A model generated the notes under the pieces. It saw nothing but the letters and a program-made list of their open reading frames with translations. It was not told the DNA's origin and did not search any database. Made by a program: the position numbers and the translations under genes. 37,107 bases of DNA from an uncultured Erythrobacter sp. (GTDB lineage: Bacteria > Pseudomonadota > Alphaproteobacteria > Sphingomonadales > Sphingomonadaceae), in the NCBI GenBank assembly GCA_937969505.1, contig CALBWA010000043.1, forward strand, positions 1 to 37,107, read 5' to 3'. How positions within the stretch are numbered: position 1 is the stretch's first letter; every line of letters begins with the position of its first letter. Of the stretch, positions 25,110-32,675 are shown one piece after another.

Positions 25110-25829
25110 TCAGTCAAACCCGACAAATCGGGCGGCATCACTCACTTCACGCCGTGTGATTTTCACCGGGTTCGCTGGAAAATCCGGATCTGGCCAACCC
25201 ATCGCAACCGCCTTCATGATGACTTGATCATCCGGGATGCTGGCATGTTCGCGCACGACAGGTGATTGCATGATGCCCTGGCTATTGATCACGCAACCAA
25301 GCCCGCGCGACCAGGCCGCATTGACCAATGCGGTCGTCACTGCGCCGCAGTCAAAGGCTGTGTCATCGCTGTCGGACAATTCCTTGTCGTAAGTAATAAT
25401 CACGCAAACCGGTGCATCGAATTGGCGGAAACCGCGCAACACCCAATCCTGCCGCTTCTCCTTGTCCTCACGCGCGATCCCCATCGCTTCAAACAACTGG
25501 ATCGCGCAGCCCACCTGCCGGTCCCGATGAACGCCTTCAAAAGGGTGTCCTCTTCGAAACTCACGGCTGTCGGGAACACCAGCGAGGATATTCTCAGTGT
25601 TTCCCATGCGAATCCTGTCGAGCGGTTCACCAGTGATGACGTGGAAATGATAAGGCTGGGTGTTCATGGATGATGGTGAGCGCATGGCCAATGCGAGCAC
25701 TTCTTCGATCAACTCGCGGGAAACCTGCTGGTCCAGATAACCGCGGATAGAACGGCGTCCCAGCACGACCTCATCATAACGCTGTTCAGGCGTGCCGCCA
25801 TTGTCCAACTGTGCTTTGGCCTGTGTCAT
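25110..25829 (-). CDS. Nitroreductase family FMN protein
   Basis: A 239-residue nitroreductase. The FMN phosphate-binding RRSIRGY is near residue 25, followed by ALAMRSPSSMNTQPYHFHVITG, a dimer-interface region, and the late family blocks GAVTTALVNAAWSRGLGCVINSQG and VAMGWPDPDFPAN. Members reduce nitroaromatics, quinones or other electrophiles with NAD(P)H. The substrate here is unknown. It lies 57 bp after the amidohydrolase pair on the same strand and could be co-transcribed. A purine-rich GGGAAGA lies about 7 bases before the ATG. Confidence 0.88.
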   Translation of the reverse strand: MTQAKAQLDNGGTPEQRYDEVVLGRRSIRGYLDQQVSRELIEEVLALAMRSPSSMNTQPYHFHVITGEPLDRIRMGNTENILAGVPDSREFRRGHPFEGVHRDRQVGCAIQLFEAMGIAREDKEKRQDWVLRGFRQFDAPVCVIITYDKELSDSDDTAFDCGAVTTALVNAAWSRGLGCVINSQGIMQSPVVREHASIPDDQVIMKAVAMGWPDPDFPANPVKITRREVSDAARFVGFD

Positions 25830-25886
25830 TGATCGATCTTCCCTTGCTGTGCATTGGCCCTGCTGACCGCAGGTTTTGCATGGGCT

Positions 25887-27125
25887 TTAACGTGGCTGAT
25901 CGCTTACGACCACACCTTCGATCACGACGCCGGTCACCTTATTGGTAATCTCGAAAGGATCACCATCAAACATGGCGATGTCGCCGTGCTTGCCCACCTC
26001 CAGTGATCCGACCTTGTCGGCAACACCGATGATGCGAGCTGCATCGATAGTGATGCTCTTCAGCGCATCTTCCATGCCCAGACCATTGGCCGCCGCAACA
26101 GCTGCTTCCCACAAAACAACTCGTGTTTTGGGAACATAGCTTTCATAGCCGGATTGGAAGGCGAATGGGACGCCAGCGTCGCGGAGTGTTGCAGCTGTAG
26201 TGAAGCTAGCATTGCCGAGGTCGCCAAGTTGGCGCGCGCGAGGAGGGTGCAATATAACCGGAACTCCGGCTGACCTAAGCGCGTCGGTCACCAAATAAGC
26301 TTCTGCAGCGCCATCAATCACAAGATCAATGCCAAATTCCTGCTTGAGGCGCAGCGCGCTCAAAATGTCCTGCTCTTTCCAGGCGGTCACCATCAGGGGC
26401 ACCTTGCGGTCAAGCACGTCCTGCATAATCTGATTGGTCAGACTGGACGCCTTGGCCGAGCTGTCGTCCTCGCCTTTGTCATCGCCCACAGTTCTGGCAT
26501 TTTGCGCATTGATCAGAGCTGTGCGCAGAAGCGCGACTTGCTTCGAGCGCGTACCAGGTGTCTCTGTGCCCGATGCCAGTGCAGATGTTCCCAGATTGGA
26601 TGCGATCATGGCAATCGGCTTGACCACTGCATCATCCACTGTTCGGCCGACCGTCTTGACCACCATTGTCTGGCCGGACACCAGCGCGCCGGGCGAATGG
26701 CCGGTGTGCAGGGTGGTTACGCCCAATTCGCGCACCCATTGGACCAGACGATCATTGGGATTGTAGGCATCGATAGCGCGCAGCTCGGGCTGCACCGGGG
26801 CCGAGCGTTCGAGTTGATCCTGATCGTGAGGCTGGTTGAGATAGCCCGCCAGTCCGACAGTGGAGTGTGCATCAATCAGACCGGGCGTGACGACAGGAGC
26901 GCTGAGGATTTCAATGCCTGCAGGGACGGTGATGCTGGCCGCAGGGCCGATTGCCGTTATCACTCCGTCCTCTACCACTACGATCCCGTCTGAAATGGGC
27001 GCTCCAGCCATGGTGTGCACAGTGTCGCCCCGGACAGCGATATCCTGTGCCAGCGCGACCTGCGTGGAGACGAGGGTGGCGCTTACGGCAAGCCCGATGC
27101 GCAACAGTGTGCCGGTCATTTTCAT
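25887..27125 (-). CDS. Exported amidohydrolase-like protein lacking metal ligands (probable pseudoenzyme)
   Basis: A 412-residue protein with a Sec signal (cut near VALAQ, residue 27) and an amidohydrolase-superfamily fold: composite beta domain, VVTPGLIDAH, and the C-terminal ARIIGVADKVGSLEVGKHGDIAMFDGDPFE. Compared with the gene just upstream, the metal sites have gone: the HxH motif reads H87-S-T, the HTHRADD block reads TAWKEQD (247-253), LLQH reads VIDG, and SLHSDDP reads FQSGYES. It is therefore unlikely to bind the usual zinc ions. The ATG overlaps the TGA of the upstream paralog as ATGA, with GGAGG 7 bases before it, so the two are made together, perhaps as a heteromer. A different chemistry cannot be excluded. 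Confidence 0.83.
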   Translation of the reverse strand: MKMTGTLLRIGLAVSATLVSTQVALAQDIAVRGDTVHTMAGAPISDGIVVVEDGVITAIGPAASITVPAGIEILSAPVVTPGLIDAHSTVGLAGYLNQPHDQDQLERSAPVQPELRAIDAYNPNDRLVQWVRELGVTTLHTGHSPGALVSGQTMVVKTVGRTVDDAVVKPIAMIASNLGTSALASGTETPGTRSKQVALLRTALINAQNARTVGDDKGEDDSSAKASSLTNQIMQDVLDRKVPLMVTAWKEQDILSALRLKQEFGIDLVIDGAAEAYLVTDALRSAGVPVILHPPRARQLGDLGNASFTTAATLRDAGVPFAFQSGYESYVPKTRVVLWEAAVAAANGLGMEDALKSITIDAARIIGVADKVGSLEVGKHGDIAMFDGDPFEITNKVTGVVIEGVVVSDQPR

Positions 27126-28435
27126 TGGTCAGCCTCCAACACAGCGGCCTCATGGGCAAGGTGGTGGTGCATGCGTCCTTCGCTCGCGGTACCGAACCCT
27201 CCCGTTGCAAAAGGGGCTTGTTCCGGATTGGCGAGATCAAACACGCGGTCGCCTTCGATCCATGTTTCCAGCAATTGCGTGTAGATGGACAGAGGATCGC
27301 CATCGAGTATCAGGAAATCGGCGTCCTTGCCCGGCTCAAGCGAACCGATTCGATCTTCCAGCCCCAATTGACGCGCTCCGTTGATAGTCAGGGCGCGCAA
27401 AGCGCCATCGCGGGTCATTCCGCCACGCACCGCAAGCCCTGCTTGGCGGCGCATCATCCGGCTATCCACAATCGGATCATCGGAATGCAGCGAAACCAGT
27501 ACTCCTGCCCGTTCCAGATCAGCAGCCGCAGTAATCCGCGCCTTGCGTGCTTCCAGCTTTCCACCCGGTGCATCGACCACAATGTGCGAGACTGGAACGC
27601 CAGCGGCGGCAAGCCGATCGGCCACATCACCGCTTTCCATGCCGTGTTGCAGCAACATCTTGAAACCAAATTCATCCCGCAGTCGCACCGCAGTCATGAT
27701 GTCGTCAGCCCGGTGGGTGTGAAAATGAACCAGACGTTCACCCGACAGAACTTCGCAAAGGGCATCCTTGGCCAGATCGCGCTTGGCCCGGTTTCCATCG
27801 CAATAGGGCTGCGCCTCTATGAAGGTTTGCCGCACCAAAGCCGCAGATTTTGCCCGCGTACCGGGGAAACCGCTGCTGGATTTAATGGGATTGGTGCCAT
27901 TTGCCATTTTCATGCCGCCAAGGATCCGGCCGTTGCCGTCCCGCATGGCTATGCCGTCGACAGTGTCGGCCTGTCGCAGTTTCATGTAGAATGTCTGGCC
28001 GCTCATCAAATGGCCTGACCCCGGCATCACATTGGCAAATGTAACGCCGCCCGCACGGGCCTTGTCTAGGCTATGATCGCGCGGATTGATCGAGTCGAGC
28101 GCGCGTACTTCTGGCTGGATCGGGGCGCTTTGATCGGCTCCTCGAACCTGGCCGATGTGCGAGTGTGTGTCGACAATACCGGGCATGATTACCTGCCCGC
28201 TGGCGTCTCTGATTTCCGCATCAGCAGGAATGGACACGTCGGCGCCTACGGCCTCGATCTTGCCATCACGGATGATCATCGTGGCATTGTCGAGGGCCGG
28301 CCCCGACATGGTCAGGATTGTGGCTTCGGTAAAAGCGATGGGGCGATCCTGGGCGGCAAGCGGGGCTGCCACAGCCATCAATGCAGCGAAGCCGATAATC
28401 GATTTCGCTGGCGTCAGACGTGTGCATTTTATCAA
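27122..28435 (-). CDS. Exported metal-dependent amidohydrolase (imidazolonepropionase-like)
   Basis: A 437-residue amidohydrolase with a signal peptide (MIKCTRLTPAKSIIGFAALMAVAAPLAAQ). Metal and active-site residues are intact: H91-S-H93 in VDTHSHIG, H239-T-H241 in HFHTHRADD, His264 in LLQHGMES, and Asp319 in SLHSDDP. The C-terminus has GARQLGLEDRIGSLEPGKDADFLILDGDP. The superfamily hydrolyses cyclic amides, peptides or similar bonds; this exported subgroup has no known substrate. I chose TTG 28435 because it starts a clean signal peptide; the frame continues to TTG 28483 without ATG or GTG. The downstream paralog overlaps by four bases and is degenerate. The hemA gene lies upstream. Confidence 0.85.
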   Translation of the reverse strand: MIKCTRLTPAKSIIGFAALMAVAAPLAAQDRPIAFTEATILTMSGPALDNATMIIRDGKIEAVGADVSIPADAEIRDASGQVIMPGIVDTHSHIGQVRGADQSAPIQPEVRALDSINPRDHSLDKARAGGVTFANVMPGSGHLMSGQTFYMKLRQADTVDGIAMRDGNGRILGGMKMANGTNPIKSSSGFPGTRAKSAALVRQTFIEAQPYCDGNRAKRDLAKDALCEVLSGERLVHFHTHRADDIMTAVRLRDEFGFKMLLQHGMESGDVADRLAAAGVPVSHIVVDAPGGKLEARKARITAAADLERAGVLVSLHSDDPIVDSRMMRRQAGLAVRGGMTRDGALRALTINGARQLGLEDRIGSLEPGKDADFLILDGDPLSIYTQLLETWIEGDRVFDLANPEQAPFATGGFGTASEGRMHHHLAHEAAVLEADQ

Positions 28436-28503
28436 GGGAGTAATCTCTCTGCGACCAATCTTAGTCCGAAAGACTATGCTCAAGCCTATGCAATGACAAG
28501 GGT

Positions 28504-29724
28504 TTAAGCGGCCTTTCGCAGCTCCAGATCAAGCCGGTCCCAGATTTCCACCAGCGCCTTCGCCAGATCATCCATCATTTCTTCGGTGTGATTGGGACCG
28601 GGCGTGAAGCGCAAGCGTTCGGTTCCGCGCGGCACAGTGGGGAAATTGATCGGCTGCACATACACGCCGTATTCGGCAAGGAGGATATCGCTGATCTTCT
28701 TGGCGCGGACGGGGTCGCCCACCATCACCGGCACAATGTGGGTGGTCGATGGCATCACCGGCAGACCGGCCTGGGCTAGCTTGCCCTTGAGCGAATGAGC
28801 CGCGTCCTGCTGCGCATCGCGTTCCTCGCTGGAAGATTTGAGGTGCTTGACCGAGGCCAGCACGCCCGCGACCAGAACAGGTGAGAGCGATGTGGTGAAG
28901 ATGAACCCCGGCGCGTAGCTGCGGATGCAGTCAATCACCTTGGTGTCAGCGGCAATATAGCCGCCCATGACGCCAAAGGCTTTGCCCAGAGTGCCTTCGA
29001 TGATGTCGATCCGGTCGGCGGCATCATCGCGTTCGGAAATGCCTCCACCGCGCTTGCCATACATGCCGACAGCATGAACTTCGTCGATGTAGGTCAGCGC
29101 ATTGTACTTTTCCGCCAGATCGCAGATCGCGTGGATCGGGGCGACATCGCCATCCATGGAATAGACGCTTTCAAAGGCGATGACCTTGGGCGTGTCGGGG
29201 TCTTCTGCAGCCAGGAGCTCTTCCAGATGCTCCATATCATTGTGGCGGAAGACATGCTTTTCGCAGCCGGAGTTGCGGATGCCGGCTATCATGCTCGCGT
29301 GGTTCAGTTCATCGGAATAAATCACACAACCGGGCAGCAGCTTGGCCAGTGTCGAAAGTGTTGCATCGTTCGAGACATAGCCCGAGGTAAACAGCAGCGC
29401 GCCTTCCTTGCCATGAAGGTCGGCCAGTTCTTGCTCCAGCTCGACGTGGAAATGGGTGTTGCCGCCAATGTTTCGCGTACCGCCGGAACCCGCGCCGACG
29501 TCATGCAGCGCGTTCTCCATCGCTTCAATCACCTTGGGGTGCTGCCCCATGGCGAGATAATCATTGGAGCACCACACGGTGATTGGTTTTGGACCGTTGT
29601 GACCGGCGAAGCAGCGGGCGTTGGGAAACGCACCCTTGTTGCGCATGATATCGATGAACACACGGTACCGGCCCTCGGAATGGAGCCGGTCAATCGCCTT
29701 GTCGAATATCTGGTCGTAATTCAC
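28504..29724 (-). CDS. hemA: 5-aminolevulinate synthase (GTG start)
   Basis: A 406-residue alpha-oxoamine synthase (fold-type I PLP). [62 protein letters not shown] and the PLP-lysine block [15 protein letters not shown] are all present. It condenses glycine and succinyl-CoA to 5-aminolevulinate, the C4 route to haem used by alphaproteobacteria. GTG 29724 is chosen: the product begins [15 protein letters not shown] as in relatives, and the PLP lysine becomes Lys248, the number it has in Rhodobacter capsulatus ALAS. The frame extends to ATG 29766 without a ribosome site; GGAA 7 bases before the GTG is weak. It lies 106 bp downstream of murI on the same strand. Confidence 0.96.
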   Translation of the reverse strand: MNYDQIFDKAIDRLHSEGRYRVFIDIMRNKGAFPNARCFAGHNGPKPITVWCSNDYLAMGQHPKVIEAMENALHDVGAGSGGTRNIGGNTHFHVELEQELADLHGKEGALLFTSGYVSNDATLSTLAKLLPGCVIYSDELNHASMIAGIRNSGCEKHVFRHNDMEHLEELLAAEDPDTPKVIAFESVYSMDGDVAPIHAICDLAEKYNALTYIDEVHAVGMYGKRGGGISERDDAADRIDIIEGTLGKAFGVMGGYIAADTKVIDCIRSYAPGFIFTTSLSPVLVAGVLASVKHLKSSSEERDAQQDAAHSLKGKLAQAGLPVMPSTTHIVPVMVGDPVRAKKISDILLAEYGVYVQPINFPTVPRGTERLRFTPGPNHTEEMMDDLAKALVEIWDRLDLELRKAA

Positions 29725-29830
29725 GTCACGTTCCGCTTTTCTGCTCCGGGTCTGCGCCCGGTCCATCAACAGGCACGATCTAAGGCCATCGGTTGCATTT
29801 TGCTACCTCGATCTTTGCGAGCGATTCGCA

Positions 29831-30625
29831 TTAAAACCGTTGCCATTCGCGCAGGCCATGCTCGCGCAGAATATCACCAAGGCCTTGGGATATTTCGGTT
29901 TTTCCCGTCCATACGAACCGGTCGGAGTGGTCAGGATCGAATTCTTGCGCTTCAGTGATCGTAACAATGCGCCGGGCGATCCCCTTGGCCCCATCGACCA
30001 GCTTAACATCCTTGCCCAGCGCCTCGCTCAATTCATCGGCGAGCAGGGGGAAGTGGGTGCACGCCAGAACCACCGTGTCGATGGCATCACCACCGGGCAG
30101 GTTGCGCAGTCGTTCGATCGCTTGAGTGACGATCGCCGGATCGGGCGTGTCGCCGCGCAATTTGGCCTCTGCTGCCTCCACCAATTCGGGCGCTGCCAGG
30201 CGCAACAATGTCTTGTCGCTGGCAAATTCCGCCTCGAGATTGTCGACATAGGTCTGCCGGATCGTCGCTTCTGTTCCGAGCAGCCCGATGGTTCCGCTTC
30301 GGGTGATGGAGGCGGCCGGTTTGATCGCGGGCACAGTGCCGACAATGGGCACTTCAAGGACATCGCGCACCATGCCCAGCGCAATCGTGCTGGCGGTGTT
30401 GCATGCAATGCAGACCAGGCGCGGCTTGTACCGCTCACTCATCCGGCCAAGCAATCCGGCAACGCGGGCGGCAATCTGCGCCTCAGACTTGGTGCCATAG
30501 GGAAGGCCGGCAAAATCAGCGGCATAGATGACCGGCGCTTGCGGAAGAGCAGCGCGCAATTCGCGCAGCACGGTCAGCCCGCCAACGCCGGAATCGAACA
30601 ACAAGATGGGCGAACTGGCTTTCAC
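29831..30625 (-). CDS. murI: Glutamate racemase (GTG start)
   Basis: A 264-residue racemase making D-glutamate for peptidoglycan. The DSGVGGLTVL motif is at 11-20, the first catalytic cysteine is Cys75 in CIACNTAS, and the second is Cys189 in VLACTHFPLL, flanked by PYGTKS and GLLGTEATI. The frame extends upstream to GTG 30667, but GTG 30625 is preferred because GGAG lies 6 bases before it and the product begins MKASSPILLFDSG as in the family. It is divergent from plsY across about 120 bp that contain direct repeats and a short palindrome. Confidence 0.95.
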   Translation of the reverse strand: MKASSPILLFDSGVGGLTVLRELRAALPQAPVIYAADFAGLPYGTKSEAQIAARVAGLLGRMSERYKPRLVCIACNTASTIALGMVRDVLEVPIVGTVPAIKPAASITRSGTIGLLGTEATIRQTYVDNLEAEFASDKTLLRLAAPELVEAAEAKLRGDTPDPAIVTQAIERLRNLPGGDAIDTVVLACTHFPLLADELSEALGKDVKLVDGAKGIARRIVTITEAQEFDPDHSDRFVWTGKTEISQGLGDILREHGLREWQRF

Positions 30626-30657
30626 ATTCTGCTCCGCATCGTGGACCTGGCCACAAA

Positions 30658-30695
30658 AGCTTGGCACCGCGATCTTGTCGCGGCGACAGCTTGGC
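30658..30695. repeat. Direct repeats flanking a palindrome between murI and plsY
   Basis: AGCTTGGC occurs at 30658-30665 and 30688-30695, exactly 30 bp apart (about three helical turns). Between them, 30676-30688 is TGTCGC-G-GCGACA, a perfect 6-bp inverted repeat around one base. The position, upstream of two divergent envelope genes, suggests a regulator site; this is inference. Confidence 0.4.
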
Positions 30696-30745
30696 CTTAG
30701 TCAGGTCCATGAAGAAAACGGGCCAGTTTCACAAGCGTGCGCCTG

Positions 30746-31369
30746 ATGGAGAGCGATTTGGATTCGATTTTTGCCCTTGGTCTTGGATATCTGCTGGGCA
30801 GCATTCCGTTTGGCTTGTTGCTGACCAAGGCGGCGGGCCTGGGCGATGTGCGGGATATCGGCAGCGGCAACATTGGCGCGACCAATGTGCTGCGCACCGG
30901 CAACAAGGGGTTGGCGATCGCCACTTTGCTGCTCGACATGTTCAAGGGCTTTGTGCCTGTGGCGCTCGCCTCCATCCTGTTTGCACCCACGGTTGATTAC
31001 GGCGCGGCCAGCTTTGGTCCGGTTGCAGCTGCTGCGCTGGGCGCGGTTGTGGGACACAGCTTCCCAGTCTGGCTGAAGTTCAAGGGGGGCAAGGGCGTTG
31101 CCACCAATGCCGGTGTCAGCTTTGGCATCGGCTGGCCAATTGGCGTTGCCTATGCGCTGGTCTGGATTGGCGTATTGGCGATCACCCGGATCAGTTCTGT
31201 TGCTGGGATGAGCGCGGTTGTCGCCGCTGCCTTTGCTGCCAGTTTCACCGGTTACAATGAGTTTATTCCCGTTCTGGCCGTAATCGCGCTACTGATCATC
31301 TGGCTACACCGGGCGAATATCGGGCGGCTTATAAATGGCGAGGAGCCCAAGGTGGGCGGCAAGAAATGA
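30746..31369 (+). CDS. plsY: Glycerol-3-phosphate acyltransferase PlsY
   Basis: A 207-residue membrane enzyme that uses acyl-phosphate to acylate glycerol-3-phosphate, the first step of phospholipid synthesis. The three family motifs are visible: GSIPFG followed by DIGSGNIGATN, GHSFPVWLKFKGGKGVAT, and the HRANIGRLINGEE end. About five hydrophobic segments fit the known topology. The start is ATG 30746; a GTG three codons earlier is possible. No ribosome site is obvious. The gene is followed 16 bp later by dprA. Confidence 0.94.
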   Translation: MESDLDSIFALGLGYLLGSIPFGLLLTKAAGLGDVRDIGSGNIGATNVLRTGNKGLAIATLLLDMFKGFVPVALASILFAPTVDYGAASFGPVAAAALGAVVGHSFPVWLKFKGGKGVATNAGVSFGIGWPIGVAYALVWIGVLAITRISSVAGMSAVVAAAFAASFTGYNEFIPVLAVIALLIIWLHRANIGRLINGEEPKVGGKK

Positions 31370-31385
31370 CGGGGTTTGCGCGGTA

Positions 31386-32540
31386 ATGGAATCGTCAGGG
31401 TCGCAGCCTCAATTCGCAGACACCAGATCGGATCAGCCAGACCTCAGCCAGGCCGAGGCGTTCGCCCGAATTCGCCTGCTGCGCTCCCCCAACATCGGGC
31501 CGGTCAGCTATCGCCAATTGCTCGCCAGGTTTGGCAATGCGGTGGCTGCGCTCGACGCTCTGCCAGAGCTTGGGAGCAGGGGAAAACGCAGCTATCGCGC
31601 TGCCCCTCAACGCCGGATCGAAGACGAGATTGACGCTGTCAAACGGGCAGGGGCGCGATACCTGTTTCATGACCAGCCGGATTATCCCGGCCTTTTGGCT
31701 GAACTCGACAGTGCTCCGCCGATTGTCACCATGCGCGGGAACCTGGCACTCGCGAGCCAGCCGTGTGTGGCCATGGTCGGTGCGCGCAACGCCAGCGCTG
31801 CTGCGGTCAAGATCGGGCGCGAATTAGCCGCCGCGCTGGCTGCTGAAGGTTTCACCATTGTTTCTGGGCTAGCCCGCGGGATTGATGGAGCGTGTCACGA
31901 AGGGGCATTGAGTTCTGGTAACGGGGCGACCATTGGCGTGATCGCCAGCGGGATTGATATCGCCTATCCCCCTCAGCATGCCGATTTGCAGGAGCAGATT
32001 GCAAGCGAAGGCCTTCTGATCGCCGAACAACCACCCGGGACCGAACCGCGCGGCAGCCATTTTCCAAGCCGCAACCGGATTATCGCAGGTCTTGCTGCCG
32101 GCACTTTGGTGGTGGAGGCCGCGCCCAAATCCGGCTCGCTCATCACCGCGCGATTGGCCGGCGAAGCGGGTAGAGAGGTGATGGCCATTCCCGGATCACC
32201 ACTGGATGCACGATCAGCAGGCTGCAACAAGTTGATCCGCGAGGGTGCAATTCTGGTCCAGTCGCCTGAGGATGTGATCGAATTGCTCAGTGGTTTCGAT
32301 GGCTCGCCGCGATCCAGTGTCAAGGAACCTGCCAGCCCGTTTGACTGGGATGCCCAAGCTTTTGCCGAGGCAGAACCTGCCGACATCGAAAGCCTGCTGA
32401 GCACGGCACCAGTAGCGGTCGATGAATTGATCCGCCAATCGGGCAGCGCTGCCGCCGAGGTACAAATGGCGCTGATGGAGCTGGAGATTGCCGGGGCCTT
32501 GGCGCGGCATGCGGGCGGGCGTGTTTCGCTCAAGGGGTGA
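31386..32540 (+). CDS. dprA: DNA-processing protein DprA
   Basis: A 384-residue DprA/Smf protein. The Rossmann-like core has VAMVGARNASAAAVKIG, FTIVSGLARGIDGACHEGAL, FPSRNRIIAGLAAGTLVVEA, KSGSLITARLAGEAGREVMAIPGSPLD and GCNKLIREGA. An N-terminal helical domain precedes it and a winged-helix-like region (about 315-380) follows. DprA loads RecA onto incoming single-stranded DNA during transformation. The frame begins inside plsY (31335), but ATG 31386 just after that gene ends gives the usual N-terminus. The ribosome site is weak. Of the competence apparatus only this gene is present here. Confidence 0.93.
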   Translation: MESSGSQPQFADTRSDQPDLSQAEAFARIRLLRSPNIGPVSYRQLLARFGNAVAALDALPELGSRGKRSYRAAPQRRIEDEIDAVKRAGARYLFHDQPDYPGLLAELDSAPPIVTMRGNLALASQPCVAMVGARNASAAAVKIGRELAAALAAEGFTIVSGLARGIDGACHEGALSSGNGATIGVIASGIDIAYPPQHADLQEQIASEGLLIAEQPPGTEPRGSHFPSRNRIIAGLAAGTLVVEAAPKSGSLITARLAGEAGREVMAIPGSPLDARSAGCNKLIREGAILVQSPEDVIELLSGFDGSPRSSVKEPASPFDWDAQAFAEAEPADIESLLSTAPVAVDELIRQSGSAAAEVQMALMELEIAGALARHAGGRVSLKG

Positions 32541-32675
32541 GAACAAAACCACGGCAATCACGTTTTCGCTTGATGCGCTGGGGGAAATTGCTCACTTGAC
32601 GCGCGCCGAGCGAAGCTGATCATCGCGCGTAGGCACACACGTACAGGCACGCGTAAGGACTGAAACACTCTCACC

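Noticed and set aside
32596..32624. TTGACG as a topA promoter
   Set aside because: No acceptable -10 hexamer occurs at 16-18 bp spacing.
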